This document shows, one piece after another, positions 55,093-62,461 of a stretch of DNA of 64,000 nt. Each line of letters opens with the position of its first letter. The first letter of the stretch is position 1. The position numbers and the translations under genes were made by a program. Below the pieces are notes generated by a model, which was not told the DNA's origin, searched no databases, and saw nothing but the letters and a program-made list of their open reading frames with translations. The stretch is from a virus, in IMG/VR virus record IMGVR_UViG_3300033545_000002, positions 22,052 to 86,051 of that record; one strand, written 5' to 3'.

Positions 55093-55624
55093 TTCAACGA
55101 TACGATCGAAAGTTGGGCAATGCAGTTTTGCTGGGTGCAATTATTACGGCCCGTTAACAAAACAATTATGTAACCAGCATTACTGGTTTCGGCTTAGAAT
55201 GAAGTCGGCCGAAAAGTTTGTAGAGCGAGAGATAAAGGAGGATGGGCTACAGGATTTAATTACCGATCTTGACGTGCTTGTTAGTCGGTGGGTAAGGTAC
55301 AGCGCCGTAGGGCCGGGCAATCTTGTTCAATGCTATACCTGTTCTAATAAATTTCCGCCGTCTGATATTGATGCGGGACATTATATAAGTCGGGGATGTA
55401 TGCTTTTGCGGTTCGATGTAGACCGAAATATAAGGCCCCAATGCCAGATTTGCAACCGAACTAAGTACGGGAAGGCGGCTATTTTTGGTCAGAACCTTGA
55501 AAAAGAAAGGCCCGGAATAACCGAAATCCTGTACGAAGAAAGCAAATTAGTTTACAAATGGAGCAGGGAAGAATTGCGCGGCCTAATTGCGGAATTTACC
55601 CAAAAACTAAAAAACCTTAAATAA
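55082..55624 (+). CDS. NinG-like recombination protein
   Basis: A 180-residue NinG/Rap-like protein. It has an N-terminal CSFAGC zinc-like pair and the conserved DAGHYISRGCMLLRFDVDRNIRPQCQICN segment, here near residues 97-125. NinG family proteins act in phage recombination and contain an HNH-type metal site. Overlaps the NUMOD4-HNH gene by 11 bases. Confidence 0.8.
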   Translation: MPYNSTIRSKVGQCSFAGCNYYGPLTKQLCNQHYWFRLRMKSAEKFVEREIKEDGLQDLITDLDVLVSRWVRYSAVGPGNLVQCYTCSNKFPPSDIDAGHYISRGCMLLRFDVDRNIRPQCQICNRTKYGKAAIFGQNLEKERPGITEILYEESKLVYKWSREELRGLIAEFTQKLKNLK

Positions 55625-55635
55625 ACTCACCACCC

Positions 55636-55953
55636 ATGACTTCTCAGGATATAGAAAGAGGGAATCGGCTAATCGCGGAATTTGATGGTGTGAAGCTCGG
55701 TGAGGACAAATATTCCTGGCGTCCGGGATGTACAGAACCATTGCAGGTACATCATCTAAATTATCATAAAGAATGGGGATGGCTGATGCCGGCGGCTAAA
55801 AAAATCCTTGGATTAACGCCGATACAAGGAAAAGCCATGCAGCATATTCTCCAAATGGAAGTAGTGGTCAGCGCCTTAATGGTTGCCGATATAGATAAAC
55901 TTTACGCCGCCGTCCTACAATTTCTCGAATGGTACAATAGTCAATCATGCTGA
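55636..55953 (+). CDS. Hypothetical protein (105 aa)
   Basis: A helical protein starting ERGNRLIAEFDGVKLGEDKYSWRPG, a pattern recurring in Bacteroidota phages (as I remember it). Contains KEWGWLMPAAKKILGL. Overlaps the next gene by 7 bases. Function unknown. Confidence 0.6.
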   Translation: MTSQDIERGNRLIAEFDGVKLGEDKYSWRPGCTEPLQVHHLNYHKEWGWLMPAAKKILGLTPIQGKAMQHILQMEVVVSALMVADIDKLYAAVLQFLEWYNSQSC

Positions 55954-56204
55954 AGGTTTGTGAACATAAATGCGATCAATGTCTTTTCTCGGCGAATAGA
56001 ATAGTATCTAAGGCGCGGATGGCTGGCATTATCCGGAACTGCCTGAAGAAAGATATTCATTTCGAATGCCACAAAGGAACGATTTCGGGAACGCCAATAG
56101 TATGTCGTGGATTTTTCGATCAGTATCCTACCCAGATGATCCGTATCGCAGAAAGACTTAACGTCGTACAATTTGTAAATCCAGATAATTTAGTCAACAA
56201 GTAA
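55947..56204 (+). CDS. Small CxxC protein (85 aa)
   Basis: Contains CDQCLFSANRIVSKARM, then HFECHKG and VVC-type cysteines, a zinc-binding-like set. RIAERLNVVQFVNPDN lies near the end. Recurrent small phage family by my recognition. Function unknown. Confidence 0.6.
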   Translation: MLKVCEHKCDQCLFSANRIVSKARMAGIIRNCLKKDIHFECHKGTISGTPIVCRGFFDQYPTQMIRIAERLNVVQFVNPDNLVNK

Positions 56205-56217
56205 ACAGGAAAAGTAT

Positions 56218-56472
56218 ATGACAAAGAAAGCGACAACCAAGCAAATCACCGTCAAGGTGAATGAAGAAAACCCGGAGCCATTGGAAATTTTGGCGAAGGC
56301 TATTATCGACGTGTCGGATGGGTTTGAAAAGATCAACAAGTCCAAAATGACGCGGAAGGCCATTGTTCTTTTGTTGCAGGCGGCGATTGGAGGAAGCCTG
56401 ATCACGCAGCAGCAAATAAACGACGTTCTGGATTACGGTCCCAAATTGAAAACCCTTTATACAAAGCCATGA
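56218..56472 (+). CDS. Hypothetical protein (84 aa)
   Basis: A basic N-terminus then a helical region; the final bases overlap the next start by 4 bases (ATGA). No family recognised. Confidence 0.55.
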   Translation: MTKKATTKQITVKVNEENPEPLEILAKAIIDVSDGFEKINKSKMTRKAIVLLLQAAIGGSLITQQQINDVLDYGPKLKTLYTKP

Positions 56473-56819
56473 CCCCTACACTACCACAGGCAGAGATAGA
56501 CCGGATCGCGGCGGACGCTAATTCAAAATGGCCGCTTGATGAAAACGATCCGCCAACTAAATATACTTCGAGCCGAAATGCACTGATGCTGGATTTTCGG
56601 TCAGCATTCATCGCCGGAGCCCAGGCGGAAGTAGTTAGAGGAAGGGAACAGGAACGGACGCGGTTCATTGAGTTTCTGCAATGGCTATCTGCGGAGAAAG
56701 CGGAATATTCGATTTTGTACGGAGGCGATCCGGAACGGTTTTGTTCCATAGACCACGATTATACCAGCGAACAAATTGCTGACCTCTATATTTTGGAAAC
56801 GCTAAAAAGGAAAGGATGA
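56469..56819 (+). CDS. Hypothetical protein (116 aa)
   Basis: A helical, charged protein with RSAFIAGAQAEVVRGREQE near residues 44-62. Coupled on both sides by 4-base overlaps. No family recognised. Confidence 0.55.
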   Translation: MTPTLPQAEIDRIAADANSKWPLDENDPPTKYTSSRNALMLDFRSAFIAGAQAEVVRGREQERTRFIEFLQWLSAEKAEYSILYGGDPERFCSIDHDYTSEQIADLYILETLKRKG

Positions 56820-57127
56820 CAGACAGACAACTTATCGACGAATTGGAAAAGTGGAGACCACAATACGATTTCAATTTCCAGCTATGGAGCGAAGACCGCG
56901 TAAACTGCTCCATCTGCAAAGGCGACATTAGAATTGCCGAGTTTAATCAGTGCGAAACGATTAGGGAGGGTTTTGAGAAATGTATCGGATGGATAAAGGC
57001 CCAGAACCCAAAAGGCGTCGTCTACCCGGAGGCCATCGGAAGCCGTTGCGTAATCTGCGGGTCTAAAATCGCTATTGGAAATGATATTTGCGGTGAATGC
57101 GCTTGTGAAGATGATTGCAGCGCGTAA
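56816..57127 (+). CDS. Small zinc-ribbon protein (103 aa)
   Basis: Several Cys pairs (CSIC, CVIC, CGECAC) in the second half suggest zinc binding. Overlaps the preceding gene by 4 bases. Function unknown. Confidence 0.6.
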   Translation: MTDRQLIDELEKWRPQYDFNFQLWSEDRVNCSICKGDIRIAEFNQCETIREGFEKCIGWIKAQNPKGVVYPEAIGSRCVICGSKIAIGNDICGECACEDDCSA

Positions 57128-57150
57128 CCCCCTCTCATCGTCCCTATAAC

Positions 57151-57180
57151 AGAGTAACTTATAAAACGTAAGGAATATGA
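57151..57180 (+). repeat. Leader repeat, copy 1
   Basis: AGAGTAACTTATAAAACGTAAGGAATATGA, including the Shine-Dalgarno-like AAGGA and the start of the next gene. A near-copy lies at 58803-58833 before another gene. Confidence 0.6.
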
Positions 57181-57455
57181 GTAATAAAATTGAGATAACC
57201 GAACGTCAGGCGCAGCAGTTCAACCGGATGCTTTCGCAACTCCGGAAAATAGCCAGAGACTACATGACGCCAGCGCAAATGCAGCGCGGACATGATCTAG
57301 GACGAGGTATGGGGCCGTCTTATGAGGAAGAATTGGAGATGGCCTATGAAAATATTCAGCAAGAGGCCGTGCATGGCGCTAATGGCGTCAGCTCCATTAA
57401 AATAGCAAATCCTTCACCTTTAACCCCCTCCCAGAAGCATGGAAAGCAAAGATGA
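57177..57455 (+). CDS. Hypothetical protein (92 aa)
   Basis: A helical Gln/Arg-rich protein (TERQAQQFNRMLSQLRKIAR). Overlaps the next gene by 17 bases. No family recognised. Confidence 0.55.
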   Translation: MSNKIEITERQAQQFNRMLSQLRKIARDYMTPAQMQRGHDLGRGMGPSYEEELEMAYENIQQEAVHGANGVSSIKIANPSPLTPSQKHGKQR

Positions 57456-57654
57456 GAAGAAGTCAGCGTCCCCCGTATCCCGATCCGTCTATCAAAAGTT
57501 AGCGGAAGAAAACAAAAGGCTGAAAGCGGATATATACGTGCTTGCGATGGGCGGGGCGGCAGATTTCGCCGAAGTTATTACGCGCTGGAAAAAGCATTTC
57601 TATCAGAAAAAGGCAATCGACGAGGCCATGCGAGAACTTTTTAAAAAAAGATAA
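57439..57654 (+). CDS. Hypothetical protein (71 aa)
   Basis: A charged helical protein with ADFAEVITRWKKHFYQKKA. Follows directly in the accessory operon. No family recognised. Confidence 0.55.
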   Translation: MESKDEKKSASPVSRSVYQKLAEENKRLKADIYVLAMGGAADFAEVITRWKKHFYQKKAIDEAMRELFKKR

Positions 57655-57655
57655 C

Positions 57656-57715
57656 ATGAGTAACAAACTACAGCAATGGGAGTACAGGGCGATAAAATAT
57701 TTATTATGGAACTAA
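57656..57715 (+). pseudogene. Possible truncated gene remnant before AP2-HNH
   Basis: A 19-codon frame (MSNKLQQWEYRAIKY...) that stops at 57715, just after the AP2-HNH start at 57706. The start resembles DUF4177-type proteins (WEYR.). It could be a gene interrupted by insertion of the endonuclease gene. Too short to prove. Confidence 0.3.
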
Positions 57716-58197
57716 CGATTCATTCAAAAAAATACGGCAATCACACTGTCGCCTTCGATGAGGCGGATAGGCCGATAATTGATTCATATACATGGAGTTT
57801 ATTCAAGCCGAAGGATCGTAATAAGTTTTACGCTGTAACCTGCGTTAGCAAACGAATTATATTGATGCACAGGCTGTTGGTTAAGTCTGATTTGCAAATT
57901 GATCACATCGATGGTAATGGGCTAAACAACCAAAGGAACAATTTGCGGCCTGCGTCTAATTCCCAAAATGCAATGAACAAGGGAGGGGGTAATGGCACGT
58001 CCTCCGGCTTTAAGGGTGTCTCTTGGCATAAGAAAGCCGGGAAATGGTTGGTCCAAATAATTCACAATGGTATTTGGATAAATGGCGGATTTTTTGAATC
58101 CAAAATCGAAGCGGCTGAACGATACAATGAATTGGCTATTGAATACCACGGCGAATTTGCCAAATTAAATGAAATTCCTAAAACTCAACCCCAATGA
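57706..58197 (+). CDS. AP2-HNH homing-type endonuclease
   Basis: From the ATG at 57706, 163 residues; a longer start at 57676 adds ten residues of poor fit. The HNH part is MHRLLVKSDLQIDHIDGNGLNNQRNNLR and the AP2-like DNA-binding part SSGFKGVSWHKKAGKWLVQI, followed by AAERYNELAIEYHGEFAKLN. Often a mobile gene. Overlaps the following gene by 4 bases. Confidence 0.85.
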   Translation: MELTIHSKKYGNHTVAFDEADRPIIDSYTWSLFKPKDRNKFYAVTCVSKRIILMHRLLVKSDLQIDHIDGNGLNNQRNNLRPASNSQNAMNKGGGNGTSSGFKGVSWHKKAGKWLVQIIHNGIWINGGFFESKIEAAERYNELAIEYHGEFAKLNEIPKTQPQ

Positions 58198-58808
58198 CAC
58201 CAATACCTGAAGAGTTTATAATTGCCAAAGGCAAAGCTGCCGAGGAATATAAAGAGCGATGTAAAGTAGATCGGGATAGTGGCCATTTGGCCGACTGCGA
58301 TTTTTCAGAGGGTGCCGAATGGGCCTACCGCCTTCTATCTTCTCAGGGGCTCCGATGGGTGAAGTGTACCGAACGAATGCCGCAATTACCAAATCCGCTC
58401 CCTGCTGATACGCCAGACGAACGACCGGTGATATTTTTTAACCTTCGGCATTCATCGACGGGAGTTTGGTTTCCGAGTTATGGGATCAAAGCGGAAGATC
58501 AATTTCCTTTAGAAGCCAACATAAACCGAACGCTTTATGATCAAGGATTCGGGCGAGAATATTGGGAATGGCTGGACGAATCCACTGCACCTATTCAGCA
58601 AACGATGCGGTGGGTGAAGGGAGATGAACTTCCAGAGGAATCGGATTATTATATTTCAGAAGTAGTCTCTAATGTGGGCGGAGTGCAGACGGGTAACGTG
58701 AAATATCTGCAATATATAAAAGGGGCTGATCATTTTCTAGGTCTTCATGAACATGAACGTGTTGTAAGATGGCTACTCGAACCCGAATCCGCTGCACCTA
58801 TTCAGTAA
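58194..58808 (+). CDS. DUF551-like protein with two repeats
   Basis: A 204-residue protein in which RWVKCTERMPQLPN (near 53) and RWVKGDELPEESDYYISE (near 139) resemble the DUF551 start (W[IV].VEERLP-type). Two such repeats suggest duplication. Function unknown. Overlaps AP2-HNH by 4 bases. Confidence 0.6.
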   Translation: MTPIPEEFIIAKGKAAEEYKERCKVDRDSGHLADCDFSEGAEWAYRLLSSQGLRWVKCTERMPQLPNPLPADTPDERPVIFFNLRHSSTGVWFPSYGIKAEDQFPLEANINRTLYDQGFGREYWEWLDESTAPIQQTMRWVKGDELPEESDYYISEVVSNVGGVQTGNVKYLQYIKGADHFLGLHEHERVVRWLLEPESAAPIQ

Positions 58809-58833
58809 CTTATTAAACAAGGAGTATATGACA
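58803..58833 (+). repeat. Leader repeat, copy 2
   Basis: CAGTAACTTATTAAACAAGGAGTATATGAC, with a strong AAGGAG. It shares the AGTAACTTAT.AAAC..AAGGA core with 57151-57180. Confidence 0.6.
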
Positions 58834-59070
58834 AACAAAGAATTTCAAGAATTATTACAGAAGCATCCGGATGATATGCCAATCCGCATTTTGATATATC
58901 CGGAAGCGAAATCAAAGCCTGAAGATTTTGATATCGACAATATTATACTAACATCCGACACAGCATTTGTGGATGAGGAAGCATCATATGATACTTGGGA
59001 TACTGAAGACGGCAAGATTGAACTTGGGGATGGCCCACAATATTTACTTATCAACCCGATAATTCTCTGA
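58828..59070 (+). CDS. Hypothetical protein (80 aa)
   Basis: An acidic small protein starting TNKEFQELLQKHPDDMPIRI and ending in a beta strand (QYLLINPIIL). No family recognised. Confidence 0.6.
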   Translation: MTNKEFQELLQKHPDDMPIRILIYPEAKSKPEDFDIDNIILTSDTAFVDEEASYDTWDTEDGKIELGDGPQYLLINPIIL

Positions 59071-59096
59071 CTTAATCCCTCCCTCTATGTCAAGCA

Positions 59097-59134
59097 GGAA
59101 TCTATTTTGTAAACGTAAAAAGTAAAGAGAATGA
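59097..59134 (+). repeat. Gene-start repeat, copy A
   Basis: GGAATCTATTTTGTAAACG then a TAAA-rich stretch to the start codon of the 198-residue gene. It matches 59762-59801 nearly exactly, differing by a two-base insertion. Confidence 0.75.
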
Positions 59135-59727
59135 GCAAGGATAAGTCGGAAGTCAGAACGGATGGCAGAGCAGTATTTTATACTGTTCTGTACAAGAGTT
59201 TTCGTGAGGCGGCATTGGAATGCGGGTATGCGCTTGCCGTTCATGGTAGTATGATCAGCGACATGGATTTGATTGCCGTTCCGTGGGTGAATGATGCAAA
59301 GACGCCGGATGAGCTTGCGAAGGCAATTTCAGATTGCATTGACGCTACGGTCTGGAAAGATCATCACTTGATGGATCGGCACGAAAAACCGCATGGACGC
59401 GTCACCTACACGATCAGCATCTATTCTGATTGGCACATTGACCTGAGCGTTATTCCATTGGGCAAACCTTCCGGGTTTCAAATGCGCATTGTTGACGAGA
59501 CCGCTCAGGACATGGCAACGGCTATAGGCATTTCAGAAAGTCGCCGCGTTTACCTGTCTCAACAAATGGATGATATTTCGAGAGGAAATAGTAATCAAGC
59601 CGTTCGATCCTGCAATTTATTCAATGATATCCTATTTGCTTGTCAGAGTATTGAAGAAGTGGTTTATTGTGTCCACGTTCACACATCCTGGCTCTTACAG
59701 CGCGGAATAATGCCATTTGTAAACTAA
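59131..59727 (+). CDS. Hypothetical two-part phage protein (198 aa)
   Basis: The first half has ECGYALAVHGSMISDMDLIAVPW, a pattern I recall from phage proteins of nucleotidyltransferase-like look, and ends in HIDLSVIPLGKP. The second half is a helical domain. No catalytic residues identified with confidence. Confidence 0.6.
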   Translation: MSKDKSEVRTDGRAVFYTVLYKSFREAALECGYALAVHGSMISDMDLIAVPWVNDAKTPDELAKAISDCIDATVWKDHHLMDRHEKPHGRVTYTISIYSDWHIDLSVIPLGKPSGFQMRIVDETAQDMATAIGISESRRVYLSQQMDDISRGNSNQAVRSCNLFNDILFACQSIEEVVYCVHVHTSWLLQRGIMPFVN

Positions 59728-59761
59728 TTCCATCACCCCATAAAGTATAAACGCCTTTCAT

Positions 59762-59801
59762 GGAATCTATTTTGTAAACGTAAATAAAGTAAAGAGAATG
59801 A
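59762..59801 (+). repeat. Gene-start repeat, copy B
   Basis: The second copy of the leader at 59097-59134. It precedes the 132-residue gene. Just upstream is a further repeated piece, CATAAAGTATAAA (59739-59751 and 60191-60203). Confidence 0.75.
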
Positions 59802-60196
59802 AAGTAGATGGAATTCCGTTTTTGGTTCACGACAAATGGGATGCAGAATTGGCCGGATACGAATATTATGAAATGCGAGATAAATGCCTATTTGCTATCC
59901 TTTGGTCTGAAAGGCCGGAAGGCGGTTACAATATGTCTGATTTCTATCCGTTCGTAGCGATGAAAAAAGTCATCAATCAGGGAATTGAGGCTTATGAAGG
60001 CATTTCATTGTGCGACGCAATGGATGTTTATAAAGACCCGGACGGCAAAGAAAGCCGGGTTCGAAAAGTGGGTGTCCATGGCCGCACATATCTCCCGGTT
60101 ATTTGCATGGATCAGACGGATCGAATGACAGTTGTTTCCAACCCGGACGAAATTTTACAACCTTTTTTAAACCGGTGGAATTCCCTCACCACATAA
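59798..60196 (+). CDS. Hypothetical protein (132 aa)
   Basis: A soluble acidic protein with several Tyr/Trp-rich strands (GYEYYEMRDKCLFAILW). No family recognised. In the accessory operon. Confidence 0.6.
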   Translation: MKVDGIPFLVHDKWDAELAGYEYYEMRDKCLFAILWSERPEGGYNMSDFYPFVAMKKVINQGIEAYEGISLCDAMDVYKDPDGKESRVRKVGVHGRTYLPVICMDQTDRMTVVSNPDEILQPFLNRWNSLTT

Positions 60197-60206
60197 AGTA
60201 TAAAGT

Positions 60207-60488
60207 ATGAGCACAGGTAAGCGAATTCCGATCAGTTCTGCACAAAATATCGGAAAAAGTTTTGGGTACACGCAGGTTATTATAACTGCTTTTGATAAAG
60301 AGACGGGGATAACCAACGTTACAACTTGGGGTAAGTCTCAGTCAGATTGTGAACAAGCGGCTGTAGGTGGAAACTTTGTGAAGAAAGCACTCGGCTGGCC
60401 TCCCGAAAAGTGTAAGGATAAGCCAGCGCGGCAGATCAGAAAGGAAAAGAAATCTATCACCCATCAAATAACAGATCATGGAGAATAA
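60207..60488 (+). CDS. Hypothetical phage protein (93 aa)
   Basis: Pattern STGKRIPISSAQNIGKSFGY and GWPPEKC resemble small phage or mobile-element proteins I have seen without known function. Overlaps the next gene by 11 bases. Confidence 0.6.
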   Translation: MSTGKRIPISSAQNIGKSFGYTQVIITAFDKETGITNVTTWGKSQSDCEQAAVGGNFVKKALGWPPEKCKDKPARQIRKEKKSITHQITDHGE

Positions 60489-60660
60489 AGATCGACAAGG
60501 TTTATGTCCTTCGATAGCCGATTGTGGACAAAGCGGTTGTCAAGGATTTTGTATTCCAAAAACTCCACCGTCTCCGGCCATAGAACCCATTGAACGCCCA
60601 CCCAGCGTGTACTCCAACTCTACCCATGAAGAGATGATTGATAAAATATTAAGCATATGA
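60478..60660 (+). CDS. Small Cys/Pro-rich protein (60 aa)
   Basis: Cysteines at CPSIADCGQSGCQGFC suggest metal binding, followed by a Pro-rich tail. Overlaps neighbours. Function unknown. Confidence 0.55.
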   Translation: MENKDRQGLCPSIADCGQSGCQGFCIPKTPPSPAIEPIERPPSVYSNSTHEEMIDKILSI

Positions 60661-60911
60661 AACACGATATCCTGGCATCCTTTAATAAGCTAATTTCACA
60701 TTCGTTCGTTCGTTACCGAGGATTTTTACTTGAAAGAAAGAACGGAGGCTTAACATACAATGGACAATATTTTGCTAATTTAGAGGAGCTAGACGCTTAT
60801 ATCGACCTACGATTTCAACATCTTGAAGAATCTCTTAACCGAATAAAATCAAATACAAATGAGCAGCAAGAAAAAGACAACAACCCAGAGCGACAAGACA
60901 CCCGCAGTTAA
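60657..60911 (+). CDS. Hypothetical protein (84 aa)
   Basis: A small helical protein (LEELDAYIDLRFQHLEESL) with a Gln/Asn/Glu tail. Its last 53 bases overlap the next gene in another frame. Confidence 0.55.
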   Translation: MKHDILASFNKLISHSFVRYRGFLLERKNGGLTYNGQYFANLEELDAYIDLRFQHLEESLNRIKSNTNEQQEKDNNPERQDTRS

Positions 60912-61323
60912 AAAAGCTGACAGCCCTAAATCTAGTCAGCACTCTCAAACAATTACGTACGAGTATCGGCCAGCGGAAGTAATCGCTGAACTGAATTCAG
61001 AAAATGAATCTTTGCGTGAAAAACTCAGGCAGTTAAAGGACCCAAGGCCGAATCCTCAGCCAAATCTTGCTCAAAAAGAAAGGCAGTCTTACTTAAATGA
61101 TATTGCCAGTGCGTACAATCACCAACTGAGCAGAATGTCGTTGAACGTAGAGGTCCTGATTGAAGTATCTAACCGAATCCAAATTAACAAGGAGGAGACG
61201 GCCCAATGCGGTCAGCCAGACCCAGCCGATCTTACCACACGACTTTCTAATTACAACAACTATTTCAGCTATCAGAACGACCGACTGGAAGCTGCTTTAA
61301 CCAAACTCCAAAACCTAGTATAA
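60859..61323 (+). CDS. Hypothetical coiled-coil protein (154 aa)
   Basis: Lys/Thr-rich start, then a coiled coil (EVIAELNSENESLREKLRQL) and a second helical part. A long 53-base overlap with the preceding gene. Function unknown. Followed by a 66-base gap without obvious elements. Confidence 0.55.
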   Translation: MSSKKKTTTQSDKTPAVKKADSPKSSQHSQTITYEYRPAEVIAELNSENESLREKLRQLKDPRPNPQPNLAQKERQSYLNDIASAYNHQLSRMSLNVEVLIEVSNRIQINKEETAQCGQPDPADLTTRLSNYNNYFSYQNDRLEAALTKLQNLV

Positions 61324-61389
61324 AACAGTTTATTAATCTACGAAAACGGCCTAAAATTTGCTACTTTCACACTCAAAATCCCCCTCAAA

Positions 61390-61905
61390 ATGTCTATTTT
61401 TGGTGAGAGCAAACAAGAAAAAGAGGAGTTTCATATCATTGACCGCCTTCTAGGGATCATTGAAAACCTCACTTTCAGAAGGGAACGGATTCGATTAATC
61501 GTTTTTTTTCACAACAAAAATACATGTATGTCGACAGTAAATTCAGTAACATTCACAGCACTCACCCCTGATCAGGGTGTCATCGCAGTAGTAGACACGG
61601 CAAATGGTAACGCAATTCTCACCGGCACTTTGGCAAATCTTTCGGCGGTCGAAAGTGATCCCACGCAAGATACGGCCAGCATCGACAGTACGGCCCCTAA
61701 CACCCTTGACGTAACACCCATCACCAACACGGGAGCCACAATGGTCACGGTTAAGGGAGACTTTACCAGCACCGGGAACGCTGGCATCACCGATGGAACG
61801 GTTTTCCCCGGCATCACCGTTCAGGTAGCCGTCACTAACAACATTCCGACCACGCCGCCTCCGCCACCCACTCCTGTTCCGGGATTACAGGTTACCTTCC
61901 CGTAA
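61390..61905 (+). CDS. Ig-like small virion/surface protein
   Basis: A 171-residue frame. From residue 47 (alternative ATG at 61528, MSTVNSVTFTALTP) it is an Ig-like beta domain (NTLDVTPITNTGATMVTVKGD), ending in a Pro-rich tail. The first 46 residues are helical and may be a separate part, or the true start may be 61528. Followed by a terminator. Possibly a displayed Ig-like protein. Confidence 0.6.
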   Translation: MSIFGESKQEKEEFHIIDRLLGIIENLTFRRERIRLIVFFHNKNTCMSTVNSVTFTALTPDQGVIAVVDTANGNAILTGTLANLSAVESDPTQDTASIDSTAPNTLDVTPITNTGATMVTVKGDFTSTGNAGITDGTVFPGITVQVAVTNNIPTTPPPPPTPVPGLQVTFP

Positions 61906-61934
61906 TCGAATCCACAGCACGTTTAAACGCAAAA

Positions 61935-61960
61935 GAAGCCCCTTTACCGGGGCTTTCTTC
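61935..61960 (+). terminator. Rho-independent terminator
   Basis: AAGCCCC (61936-61942) pairs with GGGGCTT (61949-61955) across a six-base loop, followed by TCTTC. Ends the accessory operon on the plus strand after the Ig-like gene. Confidence 0.8.
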
Positions 61961-61997
61961 ATTGGCATGGGAATTGCATCGCACTAGAGTAAATCCC

Positions 61998-62177
61998 ATG
62001 ACAATCCTAACTATTGTAATTGTATTGGCGGTAGCGGCGGTTATCTGCTACTTATCGTGGAAATATTTGCCCGGAAATTGGAAGCTCGTCCCAATCGGCT
62101 TAATTATTTTAGCCCTTGTTGTCTGGTTCTTTTCCTTGACGGGGATCGCGGGAGGATTGAATACTAGGGTGAGGTAG
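61998..62177 (+). CDS. Small two-TM membrane protein (holin-like)
   Basis: From the ATG at 61998, 59 residues with two hydrophobic segments (ILTIVIVLAVAAVICYLSW and LVPIGLIILALVVWFFSL). Could be a holin or another small membrane protein; no endolysin is adjacent. The upstream frame to 61962 adds a poor-fitting start. Confidence 0.65.
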   Translation: MTILTIVIVLAVAAVICYLSWKYLPGNWKLVPIGLIILALVVWFFSLTGIAGGLNTRVR

Positions 62178-62180
62178 GGA

Positions 62181-62420
62181 CTAAAGCGTCATGGTGTAAT
62201 TGGTAAGCACTCCGAATGGACAATTTTGCTGACCGCAGGGCTGCCTCATTTGTCCGCTCATTAGTTCTTTCCCGCATCCTCCACAAATAGCCTCTACGGT
62301 CGGCTGGAAGTAACGACTAAGGTCTTGTTTTGACGTCTCAGGGAAATAAGGCTTCCTTTCAACCGGCTGAACAACCGGAACGCCCAACTCTTTAGCCCTT
62401 TCTTCAATTGATTTTTCCAT
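62181..62420 (-). CDS. Small zinc-binding protein (79 aa)
   Basis: Cysteines at CGGCG...CGQQNC suggest a zinc finger. Convergent with the membrane gene, 3 bases away. Function unknown. Confidence 0.55.
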   Translation of the reverse strand: MEKSIEERAKELGVPVVQPVERKPYFPETSKQDLSRYFQPTVEAICGGCGKELMSGQMRQPCGQQNCPFGVLTNYTMTL

Positions 62421-62461
62421 AAAATTATATTTTTAGAGTTCTATACTAAGCTCTTCACCAG

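Noticed and set aside
61930-62177. Lysis cassette (holin plus endolysin)
   Set aside because: The small two-TM protein is holin-like, but no endolysin or spanin is next to it, so a cassette cannot be claimed.
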